Origin: DASRCB01 sp035653295
Lineage (GTDB): Bacteria; Acidobacteriota; Terriglobia; Bryobacterales; Bryobacteraceae
Direction of reading: 5' to 3'
DNA length: 16,502 nucleotides
Assembly (NCBI GenBank): GCA_035653295.1
Contig: DASRCB010000364.1
Span: 1-16,502 of the forward strand
The stretch's first letter is position 1. Every line of letters begins with the position of its first letter. The notes beneath the pieces were generated by a model that made no database searches, was not told the DNA's origin, and worked only from the letters and a program-made list of their open reading frames with translations. A program made the position numbers and the translations under genes. Positions 5,995 to 12,103 of the stretch are shown piece by piece.

Positions 5995-6013
5995 ATCCGC
6001 ATGAAATGCGGAT
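5995..6013. repeat. 8-bp inverted repeat with GAA loop
   Basis: ATCCGCAT (5995-6002), GAA, ATGCGGAT (6006-6013) forms a perfect 8-bp stem with a 3-nt loop in the convergent spacer. Its architecture (8-bp arms, 3-nt loop) matches the neighbouring TTT-loop hairpins, but the sequence is unrelated to them. Confidence 0.7.
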
Positions 6014-6093
6014 TCCGCGAGGTCGAAAACCCCTGGATCATCGCCCGGCGCGGTCAGCGGCAGAATGAGCGCGATCCCAATATAATACGCGGA

Positions 6094-6109
6094 GATTTCA
6101 TGTGAAATC
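6094..6109. repeat. 7-bp inverted repeat GATTTCA/TGAAATC
   Basis: GATTTCA (6094-6100) and TGAAATC (6103-6109) are separated by 2 nt. A 2-nt gap is too tight for a good RNA loop, so this looks more like a dimeric protein-binding site than a hairpin; it is AT-rich against a GC-rich background. Target and binder are unknown. Confidence 0.5.
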
Positions 6110-6233
6110 CGTTGTTATGGTCCCGTCCTTTCCGGCGATTCGCAGTGAATAACGGTCGCGCTTTTCGCACCGTTGCCCCGGATGTTTCGCAGCAGATATC
6201 TATACCCACCGCTTGGTCGCCCGCAGGCCAGCG

Positions 6234-7568
6234 TTACTGCACTATCCAGCTGCCGACATTAACCCACGCACTGTGTTGACCGGGGATGTCCAGCACATAC
6301 CCCCAGATGCTTTTCGCCCCGTCGAAACCGGCCGCAAAGGTCAAATCCAGGGTGATTGTGATGGTATTGCCCGACGCCGACACCGTCGAGGTCGCCGCGT
6401 TAAGCGTGCACTGGCTGTTTTGCAGCGCGCTGCCGCCCGGAGGCGACGACCCCACATTCGCGTTACCCGCGTCATTGAGCAAATAGAACCTGCCCGCCGC
6501 AGCGATGTAGCTTACCTGGCAGCCGTTCACCGGTGAGAACGTGCTGTTGAACAGCATCCACGTGCGCGCGATGTCCGCAGCGCCGTTGCCGTCGGAGAAC
6601 TGGAACTGGAACTGTCCTGAGCTCCCCGCGCCACCGGCCGGAGCAGTGAGTGTTCCCACAGTGGGGGCCACTTCCGCCCCGCTGCCCACCAGCCACGAGC
6701 CCACCTGAGCCCATCCCGCATGCTGCCCCGCGGCATCCAGAACATACGCCCAGACCTGGCGGCTGCCGGCAAATGCCGCGGTGAACGTCAGGTCCAGCGT
6801 GACCGTCAGGGTGTTGCCCGACGAAGAGGCTGTGGAGGTGGCCGCCTTCAGCGTGCACTGGCTGTTCTGCAGTGTCCCACTCCCGCCCGCCGCTACGGAT
6901 CCCACCCAGCCGCTGGCGTTATCCGAGAGCAGATAGAATCTGCCCACCGAAGCCTGGTAGCTCACTTCGCAACCGTTCGCCGGCGAGGAGTTGGTGTTGA
7001 ACAACATCCACGTGCGCGCGATGTCCCCCGCACCGTTACCGTCAGAAAACTGGAACTGAAACTGTCCCGAGTTTCCGAAGCCGCCTGCTGGCGCGGTCAG
7101 GGTTCCAATCTGCGGCGCCACTTCGCCCGAGGCGCCCACCGTCCACGCGCCCGCGTCCGTCCAGCCGGCGTGCTGGGCTTCGCTATCGATCACGTAGGCC
7201 CACGCCTGCTTGCTCCCCCCGAATGCGGCAGTGAATGTCAGATCCACTGTGATCGTCAGCGTGTTCCCTGAGGCCGACGCCGTCGAAGTCGCCCCGTTCA
7301 GCGTGCATTGCGAGTTCTGCAGCGTCCCGCTGCCGCCCGCTGGCACAGAGCCCACCCAGTGGCTGCCGTCATCCGACAGCAGATAGAACCGGCCCGCCGA
7401 AGCGATATAGCTCAGCTGGCACGCGTTCACCGGAGAAAAACTGGCGTTGAAGACCATCCACGTGCGCGCGATGTCGCTGCTCCCATTAGGATCGGAGAAC
7501 TGGAATTGGAACTGTCCCGAGGATCCGAAGCCCGCTGCCGGAGCGGTATAGGCGCCGATCGCCGGCGG
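6234..7568 (-). repeat. Three in-frame tandem repeats of 450 bp (150 residues)
   Basis: Inside the giant secreted protein, units at 7119-7568, 6669-7118 and 6234-6668 encode residues 1202-1351, 1352-1501 and 1502-1645. Each starts with 'P-x-I/V-G-x-x-TAPA', continues through 'GQFQFQFSD' and 'DIARTWM', then a Cys, 'GRFYLL' and 'LQNSQCTL', and ends with 'HxxWxxxGxW'. The period is exactly 150 residues, with the last copy slightly shorter. This indicates recent duplication of a domain with two conserved cysteines, likely a beta-sandwich. Confidence 0.92.
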
Positions 7569-10500
7569 CTGTTCCGAGAGCGTGTTGGTCAGGTTGAACG
7601 TGGCCGGTGTTGCCACGCCGGCAACGCTGGCCGTCACCGTGTATGAACCGGGCGTGCCGTTGGCAGTGGCCGTCACGCTGGTTTCGCCAGTACCGTCAGT
7701 CACTGCCACAGGCTGGCTCAGGTTCGCGCCCGCGCCCGAAACCGGGTTGACGGTGAAAGTGACGCTGGCGCCGCTCACCGGATTGTTGCTGCTGTCCGTC
7801 ACCTTCACCACCAGTGGCGCGCTGAACTGCGTGGTAACCGGTGCGCTGATCGCCGTGGTCGGCGAGACGGCGGTGATCGCGGCCGGCGGGCCAATGTTGG
7901 TCAGTGAAAAAACCGGCGGCAAAGTCGCGCCGCTCGTCGTCACGGTCACGTTGTATGTCCCGCCGGTGCTGTTGGCGGTGAACGCCTCCGACAGCGTTCC
8001 ATCCACGAGCGTGTTCTCCGTTATGGTGTTCGTGGAATCGCTGAACATCCCGCTGGCGCCGCTTGCCGGTGCGGTAAAGGTGATTGGCACATTGCCAGCG
8101 GGACTGCCTGAACCGTCTTTCACCAGGATCTGCAGCGCGCTGAAAGCGCTGCCGGCCGAAACCTGCTGATTATTCCCTCCGGTGATGCTGATCGTGTATG
8201 GACCGCACTTGCCATACGATCCCGCGCCGGCGATGCTCAGCACCTGGCTCGCGGTCAGCGCCGTCGAGTACACCGTCGCCTCATCGATCAGGCCGTTGAA
8301 GGTGAACCATCCGGTCGGCGTCTGCGGCCAACTGCTGTTGGTGTATGCCGCCCCGAGTTGGTAGTAGAAGGGCGGAGTCCCGTCGGAATAAGGCGTGATC
8401 GGTTGCGTTCCAATGTTGGCGCCGTCCAGATAAGTGACTTCGTTCGTGCCGTCATACGTCACGGCCACGTGATGCCACGCGCCATCGTTCACCGCGAAGG
8501 AACTGACCGACTGCTGGATGCCGCCGTCATAGAACATCTGCGCGTAAAGTTTGCCGTCGGCGCCTACATAGATCGCGGGTGTGTAATGGGGCGGCACACC
8601 GTACGGCGCCCCCGCGGGCTGCAGTCCGAGAATGACGCCGTCGCTCGAGGTTTTGAACCAGGTCTCGAAGCTGAAAGCCCCGGCATTCGGCCAGGCAAAG
8701 ACTCCGCCGGGAATGGAGACGAAGCTGTTCGTTCCATCGAACGAGAATGCCTGGCCCACTTTGCCCCCCGCGTAGCCGGCGTTGCCGCCCGCCGTTCCGT
8801 TCCAGGCGCCGGTCGCGTCGTTCGCATTGTTCTCGCCTCGGTACCAGGCCGTGAGTCCCGCCGGCGGCGCCACGCACGATGTCGCCGTGGAATTGATATT
8901 CACGGTCAGGGATTCGACAGCGGCCGGATAGACGCTGGTTGCCGCCCAGCTCGCCTGGATCACACAGCTCCCGTCCGCTCCGTTTACCGTCACGTTCCCG
9001 CCGGAAATGGAACATGGACCAGAGGCAACGGAAAGCGTTGGTGGATTGCCCGAAGCGCTGCTGTAACTCACCGCGAACTGTCCGCCCGGATTCGCCGATG
9101 ATGGCCCGGTGAGCGAAACATTCGAGACAACGCCGCAGATGTCCGCGGTGTCTGTACCCGGGCAGGTGTTGCTGTTATCGTATGGATCGCCCGAATAACC
9201 TGTGCCGGGCTGCCCTGCGTTAGCGGCGGTGCTGCCGCTGAACGTGGTGCTCGCATCCATATTGACCACGGCGCCGCCTGAAATGGCGCCATTGACCAGA
9301 GTGCCGCCATAGATAAACAGCGCGCCGCCTTTGCCCTGCGCGTTTGTGCCTCCGACGGCGCTGTTCCCACTGAAGGTGACGCCGGTGAGGCTCAGCATTC
9401 CGGCGCGCACGAAAATGGCGCCGCCGAAGCCCGCGCCTCCTCCGCCCGAAGGCGTTTGTCCGACGCCGCCGCCGTAGCCAGGAGTGCCCGCCTCGTTATT
9501 CACGGACGGTGGCGTGGTCCCGGCTCCGGATCCTCCGCCAAAGCCGCCGTTGCCGCCGTACGCTCTGCCTCCGGAGTGCGTGAAGTAGGTCCCCGCGCCG
9601 CCTCCGCCGGCAAAGCCGCCGATACCACCCACGCCCTGTGCGAGGCCTCCCGCGCCATCGCCCGTTCCCGCGGTTCCTCCCAGATCGCCGCCGCCGTTCG
9701 CGCCGAAACCGCCGCCATATTCGTTGCCGCTCGAATCCGGGCTGCCGCCCAGCGCTTCATTTCCGCTCAGCGAGACTCCGTTCAGCGTCACGTTTCCGTT
9801 GTTGATGAAGAGGGCGCCGCCCATGCCCGCGGCCGACCCGCCATACTGCGATGTGCCGCCCTGAGCCATGCCATCGGTGAGAGTGAGATTGTCGAGCGTG
9901 ACGCTGCCATTCTGGACGAAGAAGATGCGTGTGGCGCCGCCGCCGCTTATGGTAACGCCACCGCCAAGAATCGTTACGTCCGTGGCGATGTACAGGCGGC
10001 CGGATGCAAGCGCGATGGTCTGGCCGGCGATCCCCCCCAGATCCACGGTTCCTCCGGGACACACGTCGGCAAGACCCTGCCGCAGCGTGCCCGGTTGGTT
10101 GTCGGCATTGCTGGTAACGCTGAACGTGGAACTGCATGGGGCCGTGTCGCCGGCCGTCAGCCCGAAGGTAGTCATCACCGTACTGCTCACCGACGCGGTG
10201 ACCGTATTCCCTCCCACTGTGGAGTTGGCCGTGATCGCGGCGGAAGCCTGGCCATTGGACCCAGTGATGGCTGTAGTAGTCACAATGCCCGGGCCGGAGA
10301 AGGTCACTGTCACGCCCGCCACTGGATTGCTCGTCAGGTCGGTCACCGACACCACCACGGGATTGGCGAATGCCGTCCCCGCTTCGGTCCATTGTCCATC
10401 GCCCGATACTTTTCTAATCATCACCGTTCCCGGGCAGTCCTGACGATTTGGAGTGCAGGTGTTTGTCCCTGACTGGCTGTCGCAGGTCGAAGGCAGTGAC

Positions 10501-11171
10501 GGATAACAGTTGTAGGAAACGTCCCGATTGAACGTCACCCAGCTATCGGGAATCTCGGTCAGGAAATTCCCGGCGAGATCGATGAGTGCGCCTGCTGTGT
10601 TTGGAAAATCCGGAATCGGGCCGGTGAGCAGGTTATTGGCAAGCACCAGATAACCGAGATTCGGCATGGTTGCCATGCCGCCCGGAACCGGGCCGGTGAG
10701 CACGTTGTCATCCAGCCGGAGCCTTGTGAGCTGGGCCATTGTGGTGATTACATCGGGAATTGCTCCGGTCATCCCGCAGCCGCGCAAATCCAGGGAGGTC
10801 AGCGCGGTCAATTGCGCAAGGATCGGCGGGATGGGCCCATTGATCTGCGTTGTTCCGCACGTCGCGACGATAATCACTACGCGGCCCTGCCTGTTACACG
10901 TAACTCCGCCCCACTGGCCGGGGCCGGTCACCGGGCAGGGATTGATCGCTGGATTCCAGCTCGGCAACCCCGCTTGCCAACCGTACCCACCCTGGGCAAT
11001 CGGCGTCGCCAGCTGCTGCATGATTCCGAGGTCCGGCTGCACGACCTGTGCTGTGGCGCGCTGCGCCGTTACGCAGACTGCCATCGCCACCAAAATGGCG
11101 ACAGTTGCAGGACGCATGACTCCGGGGAGCATGCGGAAGATCACATCGAGGGTGCGGCGCGCGTTAGGCAT
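6234..11171 (-). CDS. Giant secreted mosaic protein: plant-type LRR, Ig-like, beta-helix, LamG, 3 C-terminal repeats
   Basis: A 1645-residue exported protein, probably cell-surface or released, for recognition or adhesion. Order: signal peptide 1-41 (RATA|Q); plant-like LRR cap ('SWNP...C...WGGVTC', 71-92) and about four to five LRRs (108-210) of the plant 'NxLxGxIP' type; Cys-rich linker to 246; Ig-like (invasin/Big_1) 247-340; right-handed beta-helix/Pmp-like region 347-650 with a very Gly-rich part about 484-580; Ig-like 680-760; LamG/concanavalin-like 765-985; two Ig-like domains 990-1197; three tandem 150-residue repeats 1202-1645, each with two conserved Cys. No LPxTG or PEP-CTERM anchor; it ends in 'SWIVQ'. 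I chose the start at 11171, with AGGAG 5-6 nt upstream, over an in-frame start at 11435 whose first 88 residues are not protein-like. It lies downstream of the ECF sigma factor on the same strand and may be its target. Confidence 0.88.
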   Translation of the reverse strand: MPNARRTLDVIFRMLPGVMRPATVAILVAMAVCVTAQRATAQVVQPDLGIMQQLATPIAQGGYGWQAGLPSWNPAINPCPVTGPGQWGGVTCNRQGRVVIIVATCGTTQINGPIPPILAQLTALTSLDLRGCGMTGAIPDVITTMAQLTRLRLDDNVLTGPVPGGMATMPNLGYLVLANNLLTGPIPDFPNTAGALIDLAGNFLTEIPDSWVTFNRDVSYNCYPSLPSTCDSQSGTNTCTPNRQDCPGTVMIRKVSGDGQWTEAGTAFANPVVVSVTDLTSNPVAGVTVTFSGPGIVTTTAITGSNGQASAAITANSTVGGNTVTASVSSTVMTTFGLTAGDTAPCSSTFSVTSNADNQPGTLRQGLADVCPGGTVDLGGIAGQTIALASGRLYIATDVTILGGGVTISGGGATRIFFVQNGSVTLDNLTLTDGMAQGGTSQYGGSAAGMGGALFINNGNVTLNGVSLSGNEALGGSPDSSGNEYGGGFGANGGGDLGGTAGTGDGAGGLAQGVGGIGGFAGGGGAGTYFTHSGGRAYGGNGGFGGGSGAGTTPPSVNNEAGTPGYGGGVGQTPSGGGGAGFGGAIFVRAGMLSLTGVTFSGNSAVGGTNAQGKGGALFIYGGTLVNGAISGGAVVNMDASTTFSGSTAANAGQPGTGYSGDPYDNSNTCPGTDTADICGVVSNVSLTGPSSANPGGQFAVSYSSASGNPPTLSVASGPCSISGGNVTVNGADGSCVIQASWAATSVYPAAVESLTVNINSTATSCVAPPAGLTAWYRGENNANDATGAWNGTAGGNAGYAGGKVGQAFSFDGTNSFVSIPGGVFAWPNAGAFSFETWFKTSSDGVILGLQPAGAPYGVPPHYTPAIYVGADGKLYAQMFYDGGIQQSVSSFAVNDGAWHHVAVTYDGTNEVTYLDGANIGTQPITPYSDGTPPFYYQLGAAYTNSSWPQTPTGWFTFNGLIDEATVYSTALTASQVLSIAGAGSYGKCGPYTISITGGNNQQVSAGSAFSALQILVKDGSGSPAGNVPITFTAPASGASGMFSDSTNTITENTLVDGTLSEAFTANSTGGTYNVTVTTSGATLPPVFSLTNIGPPAAITAVSPTTAISAPVTTQFSAPLVVKVTDSSNNPVSGASVTFTVNPVSGAGANLSQPVAVTDGTGETSVTATANGTPGSYTVTASVAGVATPATFNLTNTLSEQPPAIGAYTAPAAGFGSSGQFQFQFSDPNGSSDIARTWMVFNASFSPVNACQLSYIASAGRFYLLSDDGSHWVGSVPAGGSGTLQNSQCTLNGATSTASASGNTLTITVDLTFTAAFGGSKQAWAYVIDSEAQHAGWTDAGAWTVGASGEVAPQIGTLTAPAGGFGNSGQFQFQFSDGNGAGDIARTWMLFNTNSSPANGCEVSYQASVGRFYLLSDNASGWVGSVAAGGSGTLQNSQCTLKAATSTASSSGNTLTVTLDLTFTAAFAGSRQVWAYVLDAAGQHAGWAQVGSWLVGSGAEVAPTVGTLTAPAGGAGSSGQFQFQFSDGNGAADIARTWMLFNSTFSPVNGCQVSYIAAAGRFYLLNDAGNANVGSSPPGGSALQNSQCTLNAATSTVSASGNTITITLDLTFAAGFDGAKSIWGYVLDIPGQHSAWVNVGSWIVQ

Positions 11172-11507
11172 GGGAGCTCCTGGAAGGTAAGGCGGAAAAA
11201 ACTCGTCGATCATCGCACGGGGACGAAACCCGAGTCTCGGCGCAGCTTGAGGTCTCACTGCGCTGCTGCGCCCGCCGGTATTTCCAATACCCCGGCGTCC
11301 CCAGGCCGCCCGCGCACCGAAAGTCGGAACCGGGATGCAGCAATGTTTAGCGGGCCAGTTCGGCCAACGCGATTCGGCGACTCGGAGCCGCGCACCGGCG
11401 CAGTCTGGAACCGGTCGCGCACGCACAAAACGCACGCATGGAGAACAATACGGTGCGAGCGGTTATCCAGCGGGTCGGAACGGAACCGCTGAACCGGCTC
11501 TCTGTAC
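11172..11507. other. Spacer between sigma factor and giant secreted protein
   Basis: 336 bp on the minus strand between the ECF sigma factor and the secreted protein. No gene is convincing. It contains a near-palindrome GCGCAG (11240-11245), TGAG (11248-11251), CTCA (11254-11257), CTGCGC (11258-11263), and a hairpin GGTATT/AATACC (11277-11282/11286-11291). These lie 70-120 nt upstream of the secreted-protein start and are candidate control sites or mRNA leader structures. A -35/-10 pair could not be assigned; ECF promoters have group-specific motifs that I cannot recognise here. Confidence 0.5.
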
Positions 11508-12101
11508 TTAAGGTGTCCGGGCCGTGAGCAGACGCAATCGATAATAGAGCCACGCGCGCGCGATCTGCCAGTCTCGCCAGACGGTGTCTTCAGAGACTCC
11601 GAGCACCTCAGCCACTTCCGCCATCGGCAGACCGCCAAAATACCTGAGTTCCACTACTCGGGCCTGCCGCGGCTCCATCGCAGCGAGTTCCTTGAGCGCA
11701 TTATCGACATCGAGAATGTCGGAATGCATCGGCGCCACAGGCATGTCCTGCGCCGCCTCCAGTTCGAGATGCGGCGCGCGATTCCCCCGTTTGTCCGACA
11801 TCTGAGCCCGTGCGAAGTCAACCAGAATCTGGCGCATCAACCGGGCCGAGAACGCAAAGAAGTGTGCCCGATTCTTCCAGTCCATGGGCGCGCCGTGCAT
11901 CAAACGCACGAACGCCTCGTTCACCAGAGCGGATGGCTGCAGCACGTGTCCGGTCCTCTCGGCGCCCATCCTGGCAGAGGCAAGACGGTGGAGCTGGTCG
12001 TAGACAAAAGGAGTAAGCCGTTCCAGCGCGGAGCTGTCTCCGCCGCTCCAGGCTTGCAGCAGGACAGTCAACTGTGCCGCCGAATCCGGGCCGTCGGCCA
12101 T
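11508..12101 (-). CDS. ECF-type RNA polymerase sigma factor (Sig-70_X6 / Acidobacteria-Planctomycetes type)
   Basis: A 197-residue extracytoplasmic-function sigma factor. Region 2 spans about residues 22-100 (core 'LNEAFVRL'-type helix at 59-68 and 'RAHFFAFSARLMRQILVDFAR' split over 78-98). Region 4, about 130-190, has the helix-turn-helix 'MAEVAEVLGVSEDTVWRDW' (160-178). The 'HFFAFSARLMRQILVD' signature is typical of the ECF subfamily common in Acidobacteria and Planctomycetes and often linked to Ser/Thr kinases. I chose ATG 12101 because the conserved part begins there; the in-frame extension to 12308 runs back through the kinase gene. The kinase stop (12104-12106) is 2 nt before this ATG and there is little of an independent ribosome-binding site, so translation is probably coupled. 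No anti-sigma factor is present; control by the kinase is the natural hypothesis. Confidence 0.93.
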   Translation of the reverse strand: MADGPDSAAQLTVLLQAWSGGDSSALERLTPFVYDQLHRLASARMGAERTGHVLQPSALVNEAFVRLMHGAPMDWKNRAHFFAFSARLMRQILVDFARAQMSDKRGNRAPHLELEAAQDMPVAPMHSDILDVDNALKELAAMEPRQARVVELRYFGGLPMAEVAEVLGVSEDTVWRDWQIARAWLYYRLRLLTARTP

Positions 12102-12103
12102 GG

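Larger units (their letters stand above)
5911..6233. other. Convergent intergenic spacer rich in hairpins
   Basis: About 323 bp lie between the 3' ends of the plus-strand acyltransferase and the minus-strand surface protein. They hold four short-loop inverted repeats (5912-5928, 5952-5972, 5995-6013, 6094-6109) and a TATAAT at 6081-6086 without a -35 or a downstream gene. No coding region was seen. The hairpins may act as bidirectional transcript ends for both genes. Confidence 0.6.

Noticed and set aside
6081..6086. TATAAT promoter in the convergent spacer
   Set aside because: No -35, and no gene begins downstream on the plus strand; probably chance in an AT-richer patch.
7582..8169. Plus-strand open frame of 195 codons opposite the Ig-like domains of the giant protein
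   Set aside because: It is a GC-rich antisense shadow; its Val/Pro/Thr-rich text mirrors the coding bias of the true minus-strand gene.
11172..11435. N-terminal extension of the giant secreted protein to 11435
   Set aside because: It would bury the signal peptide behind 88 residues of non-protein-like sequence, and AGGAG precedes the start at 11171.
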